Source: Bacillota bacterium
GTDB taxonomy: Bacteria > Bacillota > Bacilli > Paenibacillales > NBRC-103111
Direction: 5' to 3'
Length of the DNA: 64,000 nt
Assembly (NCBI GenBank): GCA_023386955.1
Contig: JAEWIS010000060.1
Location: 1-64,000 of the forward strand
Each line of letters starts with the position of its first letter. Positions within the stretch are counted from its first letter, which is position 1. Of the stretch, positions 17,538 through 25,972 are shown piece after piece. The position numbers and the translations under genes are program-made. The notes under the pieces are model-generated. The model saw only the letters and a list, made by a program, of their open reading frames with translations. It ran no database searches and was not told the DNA's origin.

Positions 17538-18353
17538 CTAGTCCACAGGACCGGACCGGTTCAGATTCAGCCAATCCACCGCATAATCCACTAATGGACG
17601 TTGGGGCAAAAGTAAGGCCTGGGCATGAGCGATCCGGCCTTTGCAGACTGTTCCGCCTGCGCGTTCATAATCGCTGCCCAACGCCTCAAAATCCGAGGAA
17701 TCCCAATCCAAATCGCGGAACGTCACCCACTGGCGGACTCCATTCACCAGCATGGGCGCCTTGTTGTGAACGACTGCGTTTGCCCGGTACCGGGAGCGGG
17801 CTTCCGCCAGGTGCAGGGAGGTGTTGTTGCCGTGACCCACTCCCAGAAGCAGGATATGGCCGTCCAAGCCGTACAAGCGGGCAAGAGGGGAGTCCTCTCC
17901 CAAGCCGTAATCCAGGCTGTGGTTGCCGGTCACCTCTGCAGCACGGCGTCCCCAGGCGGCGAAGGACAGATGGGGGTGGCTGCTTCGGCGGACACCCTTT
18001 TGCTTGCGAAAGCATTCCGGGATGGCGCCCATTTTGTAGGTGGGGGAAAGGTCCGGGTCGTAAGCGGGCATTGTCCGGCGGATGGGGTCCCACCAGGCTT
18101 CCCGTACAGGGGGGCAGCGCCATCCGGCAGGATCGGTCAGTTCTCCCGTATGTGTGGGCATCACCAGCGTGCCGGAGGGGCCAAGCGCAGCCTCCAAAGC
18201 CAAAACCACCGCCGCCGGGCCTCCCGCCACCCAGCCGCCCAGAGCTTTCATGGAGGAGTGGGCCAACAGTGTCATGCCCGGCCGGACCCCCAGCTGCTCC
18301 AAATCCCCGAGAAGGGTTTCGGTTGTAATCAAATCACCTTGAATTTCTTCCAT
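17538..18353 (-). CDS. AAC(3)-family N-acetyltransferase
   Basis: A 271-residue member of the antibiotic N3-acetyltransferase family, cytosolic, acetyl-CoA dependent. Family marks include LLAHSSMKALGGWVAGG (CoA pocket), GTLVMPTHTGELTDP, DPDLSPTYKMGAIPECFRK, RRSSHPHLSFAAWG and HILLLGVGHGNNTSLHLAE. Chromosomal relatives such as B. subtilis YokD often have no clear resistance role, so aminoglycoside resistance is only a possibility. It is first in a two-gene unit with the APH-like kinase. Confidence 0.88.
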   Translation of the reverse strand: MEEIQGDLITTETLLGDLEQLGVRPGMTLLAHSSMKALGGWVAGGPAAVVLALEAALGPSGTLVMPTHTGELTDPAGWRCPPVREAWWDPIRRTMPAYDPDLSPTYKMGAIPECFRKQKGVRRSSHPHLSFAAWGRRAAEVTGNHSLDYGLGEDSPLARLYGLDGHILLLGVGHGNNTSLHLAEARSRYRANAVVHNKAPMLVNGVRQWVTFRDLDWDSSDFEALGSDYERAGGTVCKGRIAHAQALLLPQRPLVDYAVDWLNLNRSGPVD

Positions 18354-18480
18354 ATTCGTGCTCCCTCAGCCGTGCTCCAATCTATTTCTCTCATTATAGC
18401 AAAAGATGGATGCCTGCCATACGGGTAATATGGCGGTTTTAGGGGATGTAGGGGGACCAAGGGGCTGTTCACAAATCTCG

Positions 18481-18591
18481 CCAAAAGATAATAACCATCA
18501 CAAAAAATAAAGATAAACATGCACCAAAAATATATACGGGAGCAAAATGTAGTGATTTCTCATCCGGTTGCCGCATGGTACGTTAGGGCAG
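18481..18591 (+). promoter_or_regulatory. Conserved leader/operator upstream of the secreted glycosidase
   Basis: This stretch matches 22236-22347 in three blocks with identical spacing: ACCATCACAAAAAATAAAGAT (18494, 20 of 21 identical), ATACGGGAGCAAAATGTAG and following bases (18534, 22 of 25), and TTGCCGC...CGTTAGGGCAG (18568). The starts are 40 and 34 bases apart in both copies. It probably contains the promoter and a binding site for the locus regulator. Confidence 0.7.
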
Positions 18592-18636
18592 CAGCCTATC
18601 GGGGCTGCCAAAAAAATGATGAAAGGGGTATTCATA

Positions 18637-21600
18637 ATGTCCAGAAGTAAGCGAAGTGGTGCAGCGGCTTTTATGGTAATCGTATTTCTTATCAGTCTCC
18701 TTTTCCCCGGAAGTTTTCACGCGAGCGCACAGGAAGAGACCAATCTGCTGGCGAACGGCGGCTTTGAGTCCGGGTTATGGGGAACAAAGGCAGGATCGGC
18801 CCTTGATTCGGCGGTGAAGCACAGCGGAAATCAGAGCGCCAGCATGACGGGAACGGCAACAGGACAATACCTGGGCAGCGGACTGATCCCTGTTCAAGCG
18901 GATGAAGTGTATGAGCTGTCCGCCTGGATCAGAACAGCCGACATATCTGCCCCGGATGCCGCGAGTGTAAACATTCTGATGGTGGATGGAAACAACAACG
19001 CTTTGGGCTGGTACAACAACACCATGAAGCTGATTAAAACCGGAGGCAGCCAGGAATGGACGAAGCATACGGCGGAATTTAGTTCATTTGCAAATGGAAC
19101 CGCTTACATCAGAATCTATGTCCGGTTGGACGGAAATGTCACAGGCACGGTCTGGTTTGACGACATTACCGTGAAGCTATCCAACAATTTGCTGACCAAT
19201 GGCGGCTTCGAATCAGGCTTGTGGGGAACAAAGGCAGGGTCAGCTATCGATACGGCTGTGAAGCACAGCGGAAACCAGAGCGCCGGTATGACAGGCACGG
19301 CAACGGGACAATATCTGGGCAGCGGACTGATCCCCGTCCAAGCGGACGAGGTTTATGAGCTGTCCGGCTGGATCAAAACAGCTAACGTATCTACGCCGGA
19401 GGCGGCAAGCATCAACATTTTAATGGCCGACGCCAATAAAAACTCTCTGGGCTGGTACAGCAACAACATGAAGCTGCTAAAAACGGGAGGCAGCCAGGAT
19501 TGGACGGCATATATGGCGGAGGTGGCCCAGCTTGTGCCTGGCACCGCGTACATCAGAATCTATGTCCGGCTGGACGGGAATGTCACGGGCACAGCCTGGT
19601 TTGATGATATTACCTTTAAGCAGAAGGATCTGGTTATGGAGGTTAGCGGTCCGACGGGCAATATTTTTTCCGGCAATGAATCGGCTCTATTGAATTTGAT
19701 CATGAAAAACTCCACGGCTCAGGACAAGGCTGTTCATGTGGTCTACCGGGTAAAGAATGACGGCGGCGCCCTGCTCACAACCGGTAGCTTTGACGCCAAC
19801 GTGGCAGCGGGAACGGTGTTCAGCCAAGGGGTGGACGTTTCATCTGTAGCGGCGGCGTATGGCTTATATACTCTTGAGGTCCAGGCCACAGGGGACAGCG
19901 GAAATATCGACGTGGAGGGGCAATTCCCCTTCAGCCGGGTGGCCGCTTCGCCGGGAGGCGCACAAGACAATATATTCGGCACAGCCATTCATCTGATGGG
20001 TAAAACAGATGCAAGCCTGGTGGATACTTATCTCTCGCTGATCGCGCAGACGGGCATCAAGTGGGTGAGGGAGGATGCCCGCTGGGCAAACGCGGAAACT
20101 GTCCAGGGGCAAATCAGCATCCCGGCTTCCTGGGATATGTTTGTCGATACGGCCTTGTCCAAGGGCCTCAGCCCCTTGTTGATTGTCGACTACGGCAACC
20201 CGTTTTATGACGGGGGCAATGCACCCCATACCGATGAGGCAATTGCCGCCTATGCCCATTACGCCGGGGAGCTGGCCGGGCATTTTAAGGGCAAGGTGGA
20301 TCATTTTGAAATCTGGAACGAATGGAATATCGGAGGCGGCAACCCTGACCGGCTTCCCCCGGAGGCATATGCAAAGGTGCTTCAAGCGGCATACACCGCC
20401 ATCAAGACGGCCAATCCGGATGCCGTGGTCATTGGCTGTACAACCTCCGGCGCGGATGCCGAATGGATCGGGAGAGTATTGGCGGCCGGCGGCTACAATT
20501 ATATGGATGCCGTCTCCATCCACCCCTATACCTATCCCGTTAACCCGGATGACGGAGGGTTCATCGCCGGTCTGCATTCGATTAACGCGCTGTTTCAGCC
20601 TTATGGCCCGGCCAAGCCCATCTGGGTGACCGAAATAGGCTGGCCTACCAGTGAGGTCATAACACGCGGCGTAAGTGAACGGCTGTCGGGGGCCTATGCC
20701 GCCAGGGCGTATACGCTGGCATTAAGCAGCGGGCTTGCGGAGAAGGTCTTTTGGTATGATTTCAAAAACGATTACAAGCCGGAGACAAGTCTTGAGGGAC
20801 ATTTTGGCCTGGTCAGAGGGGATCATGAGGCAGTGCCTTGGTCCGCCAAGGCCAATTATGCGGCTTACCGCGCCCTGACCGGCAAGCTTGCGGGAGCAGA
20901 TTACGTGGATGCCTATCCTGCGGGGGACCAGGTGCAGGCGTACCGCTTCCACCGCAGTTCGGACGGCAAGGATGTGCTGGTGCTGTGGAGCAAAAAGGAT
21001 TCCAAAAGCCTCCTGCTGCATCTCGGGACCGCCAGCGCCATTTCCTTCGATATGTTCGGCAATGGCAGCAGCTTGACTGCAGCCGCGGATGGAACGATGA
21101 CCGTGCCGGTGTCGGAGGAGCCTGTATATGTAGAGGGGAATTTTGCCCAGAGCATCGAGGTGAAGGACCCTTACCATATCCAGGTGCTTCCGCAGCTGAC
21201 GGAAACAGCAGCAGGAAAGCAATGGAATGTGAATATTGCCGTCAGCAATCATTTAGACACAGAACTATCCGGCGTACTGCAAATACTGGATTCCTCCCCA
21301 TGGGAGCCGGGCAGCGCAGAACAGCCGTTTACCATTGCGGCCAATGATTCGGCAACCGTTTCATTTGCGTTTCCGGGAGCTCCGGAGGGGAAGCTGTATG
21401 AGCTGAAGATTAAAACCACCCTAAGCAATGGAGCTGCTGCTGTTGTGGACCGCCGGATTAGCTTTCTCGCCGCCTCGGAGGCCGCTCAGCCGCCGATCAT
21501 TGACGGGACTCTGGCGCAGGGCGAATGGGCCGCAGCCATTCCCTTCTCCATCGATCAGGCTGCACAGGCGCAGATGAACGGGTGGGGCGGAGCCTCCGAC

Positions 21601-22110
21601 CTAAGCGGCACAGGATATATGCAGTGGGATGAGGAGCGGCTCTACCTGGCTGTTGCGGTCAAGGACAATGTCCATGTGCAAAATGGCACAGGCAGCGATA
21701 TGTGGAAGGGTGATAGCATCCAATTCGCCCTGGACCCCGGCAGAAAATCGGAATTGCCCGTGCTTGGGTATAATGAGCTCGGCGTGGCGCTGAACCGGAG
21801 TACCGCCAGCGTCATCCAGTGGCGTTGGACTGCCGCGGCAGGAGTGGCAGGCCTTGGTAATGCGCAATTTGCGGTTACCCGGGATGACGACAGCGGCACC
21901 ACAACCTACGAAATGGCGATTCCGTGGAACGCGTTGCTGCCGGCCGGAATAACAGCGGCTCCGGGAGCGGATTTTGGATTCTCTATGCTGATTAATGATA
22001 ACGACGGCTCCGGTAGACGGGGCTGGATGGAGTATATGAGTGGGATTGGTTCGTCCAAGGACCCGGACGCTTTTGGAGATCTGCTTCTGGTCCAGACCCC
22101 TGGTCTGTAA
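18637..22110 (+). CDS. Large secreted clan-A-like glycoside hydrolase with CBMs
   Basis: A 1157-residue secreted enzyme. After the signal peptide (ending near HASAQ) come two nearly identical carbohydrate-binding repeats of about 150 residues (LLANGGFESGLWGTKAG...GTVWFDDITVK), resembling CBM4/9-type modules. A TIM-barrel glycosidase follows around residues 440-750, with HFEIWNEWNIGGG carrying the likely acid/base Glu and WVTEIGWPT carrying the likely nucleophile Glu; this suggests a GH39-like or related retaining enzyme. The C-terminal 200 residues (PIIDGTLAQGEWAAA...DSIQFALDP) resemble CBM9. Start ATG at 18637 has GAAAGGGG. It has its own terminator and a leader shared with the next operon, so it likely feeds oligosaccharides to that transporter. 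Confidence 0.82.
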   Translation: MSRSKRSGAAAFMVIVFLISLLFPGSFHASAQEETNLLANGGFESGLWGTKAGSALDSAVKHSGNQSASMTGTATGQYLGSGLIPVQADEVYELSAWIRTADISAPDAASVNILMVDGNNNALGWYNNTMKLIKTGGSQEWTKHTAEFSSFANGTAYIRIYVRLDGNVTGTVWFDDITVKLSNNLLTNGGFESGLWGTKAGSAIDTAVKHSGNQSAGMTGTATGQYLGSGLIPVQADEVYELSGWIKTANVSTPEAASINILMADANKNSLGWYSNNMKLLKTGGSQDWTAYMAEVAQLVPGTAYIRIYVRLDGNVTGTAWFDDITFKQKDLVMEVSGPTGNIFSGNESALLNLIMKNSTAQDKAVHVVYRVKNDGGALLTTGSFDANVAAGTVFSQGVDVSSVAAAYGLYTLEVQATGDSGNIDVEGQFPFSRVAASPGGAQDNIFGTAIHLMGKTDASLVDTYLSLIAQTGIKWVREDARWANAETVQGQISIPASWDMFVDTALSKGLSPLLIVDYGNPFYDGGNAPHTDEAIAAYAHYAGELAGHFKGKVDHFEIWNEWNIGGGNPDRLPPEAYAKVLQAAYTAIKTANPDAVVIGCTTSGADAEWIGRVLAAGGYNYMDAVSIHPYTYPVNPDDGGFIAGLHSINALFQPYGPAKPIWVTEIGWPTSEVITRGVSERLSGAYAARAYTLALSSGLAEKVFWYDFKNDYKPETSLEGHFGLVRGDHEAVPWSAKANYAAYRALTGKLAGADYVDAYPAGDQVQAYRFHRSSDGKDVLVLWSKKDSKSLLLHLGTASAISFDMFGNGSSLTAAADGTMTVPVSEEPVYVEGNFAQSIEVKDPYHIQVLPQLTETAAGKQWNVNIAVSNHLDTELSGVLQILDSSPWEPGSAEQPFTIAANDSATVSFAFPGAPEGKLYELKIKTTLSNGAAAVVDRRISFLAASEAAQPPIIDGTLAQGEWAAAIPFSIDQAAQAQMNGWGGASDLSGTGYMQWDEERLYLAVAVKDNVHVQNGTGSDMWKGDSIQFALDPGRKSELPVLGYNELGVALNRSTASVIQWRWTAAAGVAGLGNAQFAVTRDDDSGTTTYEMAIPWNALLPAGITAAPGADFGFSMLINDNDGSGRRGWMEYMSGIGSSKDPDAFGDLLLVQTPGL

Positions 22111-22160
22111 AGTCACTGCGCCGTCTTCGACGGATAGAGGCCTCTAGCGGCCCCGCTGGA

Positions 22161-22200
22161 AGGCTCAACAATCGGTTTTTTACGGTTGTTGAGCCTTTCT
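22161..22200 (+). terminator. Terminator after the glycosidase gene
   Basis: AGGCTCAACAA pairs with TTGTTGAGCCT around a T-rich loop, followed by TTCTTTTA. It separates the glycosidase gene from the permease operon, so each needs its own promoter. Confidence 0.85.
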
Positions 22201-22235
22201 TTTACATTTTTGAGCGACGTATATCACCCCATTTC

Positions 22236-22347
22236 CCAAAAAGTAAAAACCATCACAAAAAGTAAAGATCAGAATCCCGCGAAAAAAGATACGAGAGCAA
22301 AAGGTAGCGATTTCGGCTCCTCTTGCCGCGTGTTACCGTTAGGGCAG
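22236..22347 (+). promoter_or_regulatory. Second copy of the conserved leader, upstream of the permease operon
   Basis: The same three blocks found before the glycosidase gene recur here: ACCATCACAAAAAGTAAAGAT (22249), ATACGAGAGCAAAAGGTAG and following bases (22289), and TTGCCGCGTGTTACCGTTAG (22323). Sequence between blocks has diverged while spacing is kept to the base, which indicates functional constraint. Confidence 0.7.
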
Positions 22348-22377
22348 ATTCAACAGCATACGAAAGGAGAGATCCCC

Positions 22378-23352
22378 TTGCGGCAATCCCAAGGAACATA
22401 CCCGCACCCGCAGCCTGCACAAGCTGCCCTGGCCTCAGTCCGTCCCAGGCAGGGGTGGAGAAAGCATATCCTGCGGGACAAATATTTGTATCTGATGCTT
22501 GTACCGGTGGCCGTATATTTTCTGCTGTTCAAGTACGCCCCCCTCTTCGGAGAAATCATCGCCTTCAAAAACTACCGACTGACCGAGGGCATCTGGGGAA
22601 GCAGTTGGGCCGGACTGGAGCACTTCCGGAAGCTGTTCTCCAGCAGCGATTTTTACATTGTGCTGCGCAATACCCTGCTGCTCAATCTGTACAATCTGGT
22701 GTTTGCCTTCCCGGTGCCCATTGTCCTGGCTGTCCTCCTGAATGAGGTGCGCGGGAACGGCTATAAGAGGGTGCTGCAGAACCTGCTTTATATCCCCCAC
22801 TTTATTTCCTGGGTGGTGCTGGGCACCATTGTCATCGCCATGCTGTCTCCCTCTACGGGAATCGTCAACACGGTGCTGAAGCTCTTCGGGATGGAGCCAA
22901 TCTACTTTATGGCCAGCTCCTTCTGGTGGCCCATCTCCTTTGTGGCGTCGGGCATCTGGAAGGAGGCGGGCTTCGGCACCATCCTCTACATGGCCGCCAT
23001 GGCAGGGATTGATCCCACCCTTTATGAAGCCGCCAAGATCGACGGGGCCAGCAAGCTCCGGCAAATCTGGCATGTAACCCTTCCCGGCATCCGCAGCACC
23101 GCGGCGATTCTGCTGATCCTGCAGGTGGGAAAAATGATGGATGTGGGCTTCGAGCAGGTGTTCACCATGAAGAACCCAGCCGTTAACCAGGTAGCGGAAG
23201 TCATCAGCACGTATGTGTACACCCGCGGAATCGAGAATCTGCAATATAGCTACACCACGGCGCTTGGCCTGTTCCAGTCGGTGGTGGCGCTGATCCTGGT
23301 GGTCAGTGTCAACGGGCTGATTAAAGCCATGGGAGAACGAGGGCTGTGGTAG
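22378..23352 (+). CDS. Sugar ABC transporter permease (LplB type)
   Basis: An integral membrane subunit of an oligosaccharide importer (324 residues, about six helices). Helix one is YLYLMLVPVAVYFLLF and the coupling-helix EAA motif is EAAKIDGASKLRQIWHVTLPGI. The long N-terminal cytoplasmic tail, rich in Gln and Pro, is unremarkable. The start is TTG at 22378 with GAAAGGAGAG upstream; the open frame to 22186 overlaps the conserved leader and terminator and is not coding. It pairs with the YtcP-type permease that follows. No ATPase gene is present, as is usual: these importers share a common ATPase encoded elsewhere. Confidence 0.92.
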   Translation: MRQSQGTYPHPQPAQAALASVRPRQGWRKHILRDKYLYLMLVPVAVYFLLFKYAPLFGEIIAFKNYRLTEGIWGSSWAGLEHFRKLFSSSDFYIVLRNTLLLNLYNLVFAFPVPIVLAVLLNEVRGNGYKRVLQNLLYIPHFISWVVLGTIVIAMLSPSTGIVNTVLKLFGMEPIYFMASSFWWPISFVASGIWKEAGFGTILYMAAMAGIDPTLYEAAKIDGASKLRQIWHVTLPGIRSTAAILLILQVGKMMDVGFEQVFTMKNPAVNQVAEVISTYVYTRGIENLQYSYTTALGLFQSVVALILVVSVNGLIKAMGERGLW

Positions 23353-23380
23353 CCCGGACAAAAAAGGGGGTGATGGTCCC

Positions 23381-24259
23381 ATGAGGACAAAAGGCTTCAG
23401 TAAAACGAGCCTGTTCTACTGGCTTAATAACACCGTGCTGGCGTTATTCGCCGCTGCAACTGTATTTCCGTTCCTGAATATTATCGCTACCTCCTTCAGC
23501 GGCAGCAGGGCTATCTCCGCAGGCGAGGTGTTCCTGTGGCCGGTAGATTTCAACACAGAGACGTACCGGAACCTGATCGACGACGGACAACTGATTGTGG
23601 CCATGAAGAACACGGTCCTGATTACAATTGTAGGCACTTTGCTCAATATGGTGTTCACCGTTCTGGCCGCGTATCCCTTATCCAAGCCCAGGCTGAAGGG
23701 CAGAAGCGTTCTGCTGCAGGGCGTGCTGTTCACCATGCTGTTCGGCGGCGGAATGATTCCCCACTTCCTGCTCATCAACAGCCTGGGGCTGGTCAATACC
23801 TATTGGGCCATCTGGCTGCCTGCCCTGGTCAGCGTCTACAACATGTTCGTCATGAAATCCTTCTTCGAGGGGCTGCCTGCGGAGGTAGAGGAATCGGCGG
23901 CCATGGATGGGGCCAACGAATGGGTGGTGCTGTTCCGGATTATTCTCCCGCTGTCCATGCCGGTAATTGCGGCGCTGACCTTGTTTTATGCGGTGGGCTG
24001 GTGGAACTCCTACATGAATGTGCTGATTTACATCCGCAGCACCGACAAGATGTCCCTGATGGTCAAGCTGTACCAGATGATCGACCTGGTCAGCCCAGAG
24101 ATGCTGAGGAGTGGCGAGGGAGTCACGGAGCGGATGATTACCCCGGAGGGGGTGCGGGCGGCCTCCATCGTGTTCTCCATCATGCCGATCTTGTGCGTGT
24201 ACCCGCTGCTGCAAAAGCACTTTGTGAAGGGAGTCCTGTTAGGCTCTGTCAAAGGCTGA
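23381..24259 (+). CDS. Sugar ABC transporter permease (YtcP type)
   Basis: The second permease of the importer, 292 residues with six predicted helices. It has the family's TVFPFLNIIATSFSGS opening, GGGMIPHFLLINSLGLVNTYWAIWLPALVSVYNMFVMKSFF and the EAA motif EESAAMDGANEWVVLFRIILP. A strong AAAAAGGGGGTGAT site precedes the ATG. It follows the LplB-type gene by 28 bases and belongs to the same operon. Confidence 0.93.
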   Translation: MRTKGFSKTSLFYWLNNTVLALFAAATVFPFLNIIATSFSGSRAISAGEVFLWPVDFNTETYRNLIDDGQLIVAMKNTVLITIVGTLLNMVFTVLAAYPLSKPRLKGRSVLLQGVLFTMLFGGGMIPHFLLINSLGLVNTYWAIWLPALVSVYNMFVMKSFFEGLPAEVEESAAMDGANEWVVLFRIILPLSMPVIAALTLFYAVGWWNSYMNVLIYIRSTDKMSLMVKLYQMIDLVSPEMLRSGEGVTERMITPEGVRAASIVFSIMPILCVYPLLQKHFVKGVLLGSVKG

Positions 24260-24316
24260 TATCGCAGGCTGTTTGCGCAGTCTTGATATATTATAATGAA
24301 ATCAGGAGGTCTACAC

Positions 24317-25930
24317 ATGAAAACCAGACAAAACAAAAAGCGGGTTGCTTCAGCAGCTGCCTTATGCGTGCTGGCCGGAGCGGTATTGGCGGGATGCTCT
24401 GACAAGGGGACAGGGGAGGCAGCTCCGTCGCCGGAGGCATCGGCTGTGGGAACAGCGGCGGCTGATCCGTATGCCAGCCTGCCCAAGGCCGTCAGCTTCT
24501 CCATGTTCGACAGAGGCTCGGTTTCCAGCGACGAAGGCACCTACGAAAACAACCGTTGGGTCAAATGGATCCGGGAGCAGTCCGGCATTGACGTGAAGGT
24601 GGTTCCCGTTCCCCGCAACCAGGCTCAGGACAAGCTGAACGTGCTGATTGCCTCCAAGCAGGCGCCGGATCTGATCTGGGAGTATGACCGGAACTATATC
24701 GGCAAGCTGATTACCCAGGGAGCCATTCAGCCAGTGGACCAATATATTGAGAAATACAGCACCTCCTATAAAAAATATTTGCAGGAGCATCCCGAGCTGA
24801 AGCCGTACCTGACCTTCGAGGGCAAGATGTACGCCGTCGCCACCGAACGGACCCTGGATTCCATCGCCAACCACGGGATGTGGATCAGGCAGGATTGGCT
24901 GGATAAGCTGGGCCTGAAAACGCCAACCACTATGGATGAATTGATTACGGTAGCCAAGGCCTTCAAGGATCAGGATCCGGACGGCAACGGCAAAGCTGAT
25001 ACAATCCCTCTGGTGGGCAGTACCACCTTTGACGCCTACTCCGCCATGAACGCGGCTATCAACAGCCAATGGTACCTGGAGAGCGGCAAAATGAAGTACG
25101 GTGCCACCCTCGACCGCTTCGGCGATACGCTGGCTCTGGAGAAGCAAATGTATGAGGCCGGGCTGGTGGACAAGGAATATCTCACGGACAAGAACTTCCA
25201 GCGGGCCAACCAGCTCTGGACCACTGGCAAAGCAGGCATCTATGTAGCCAGCTGGGGAAGTGGCGCCATGGAGGTCCATATCCGGGATATGTGGAAAAAT
25301 GTGCCCGGCGCCAACCCTGTGCCGCTGGAGCCGGTTTCCACCAAAAACGGCAAGTTTGGACTGTACCAAGAGACTGCGCCCTTCATTTTTGTAGCGTTCA
25401 ATAAGGAAATGCAGAATCCCAAGGCGGCTGTAGAGTATCTGGACTGGCTAGTGGACAAAGGCTGGATGACCTTGGTTAATGGTACGGAAGGGGTCCACTA
25501 CAAGAATGTGAACGGAGTGGCCCAGCAGTTGGATGCGGATAAGTACAAGAAGGAAGTAGCCTATGCCGGGGAATACGGGTTTCTGAGGAATGTAAAGTTC
25601 TCTCCTGCCGATCTGCTGGTGAAGGCTGCGCCGGATGAGACCTCCCAACGGCTGGCTGCGCTGAGCAAGAAGGGGCTGGAGACGGCCACCAAGAATGCCT
25701 TCCGCCGGGATATTCCCTATCAGCCCAACCTCACGGAGCTGAACGATATACAGGCTGCCCTCAAGCCCTTTATTGAAGGGGTACGCGCCAAGGTGGCCAT
25801 GCAGGGCAGCCAATATACGGCAGCCTGGGGTCTGGAGGAAATCCGCAAGGAATGGAAGCGCCTGGGCGGCGAGAAGGTGGAAGCGATGGCCCAGGAATGG
25901 TATGAAGCGAATAAAGCCAGCTTCAAATAA
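24317..25930 (+). CDS. Extracellular solute-binding lipoprotein (LipO type)
   Basis: The substrate-binding protein of the importer, 537 residues. The lipobox LAGC near residue 27 directs acylation and anchoring to the outer face of the membrane. The body is a family 1 solute-binding fold, with APDLIWEYDRNYIGKLITQGAIQPVDQYIEK and DWLVDKGWMTLVNGTEGVHY typical of LipO/YtcQ. The start at 24317 follows AGGAGG; the seven-residue extension in the open frame contains that site and is not coding. It probably binds oligosaccharides released by the secreted glycosidase. Confidence 0.93.
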   Translation: MKTRQNKKRVASAAALCVLAGAVLAGCSDKGTGEAAPSPEASAVGTAAADPYASLPKAVSFSMFDRGSVSSDEGTYENNRWVKWIREQSGIDVKVVPVPRNQAQDKLNVLIASKQAPDLIWEYDRNYIGKLITQGAIQPVDQYIEKYSTSYKKYLQEHPELKPYLTFEGKMYAVATERTLDSIANHGMWIRQDWLDKLGLKTPTTMDELITVAKAFKDQDPDGNGKADTIPLVGSTTFDAYSAMNAAINSQWYLESGKMKYGATLDRFGDTLALEKQMYEAGLVDKEYLTDKNFQRANQLWTTGKAGIYVASWGSGAMEVHIRDMWKNVPGANPVPLEPVSTKNGKFGLYQETAPFIFVAFNKEMQNPKAAVEYLDWLVDKGWMTLVNGTEGVHYKNVNGVAQQLDADKYKKEVAYAGEYGFLRNVKFSPADLLVKAAPDETSQRLAALSKKGLETATKNAFRRDIPYQPNLTELNDIQAALKPFIEGVRAKVAMQGSQYTAAWGLEEIRKEWKRLGGEKVEAMAQEWYEANKASFK

Positions 25931-25972
25931 TGTACAGTCACCGCCAATTACGCACATGAAGGGAACAGAGGC

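Noticed and set aside
16637..18353. An acquired resistance island
   Set aside because: No transposase, integron or composition change is visible around the AAC(3)/APH pair.
22186..22377. N-terminal extension of the first permease
   Set aside because: It overlaps the glycosidase terminator and the conserved leader. The TTG at 22378 has a strong ribosome site.
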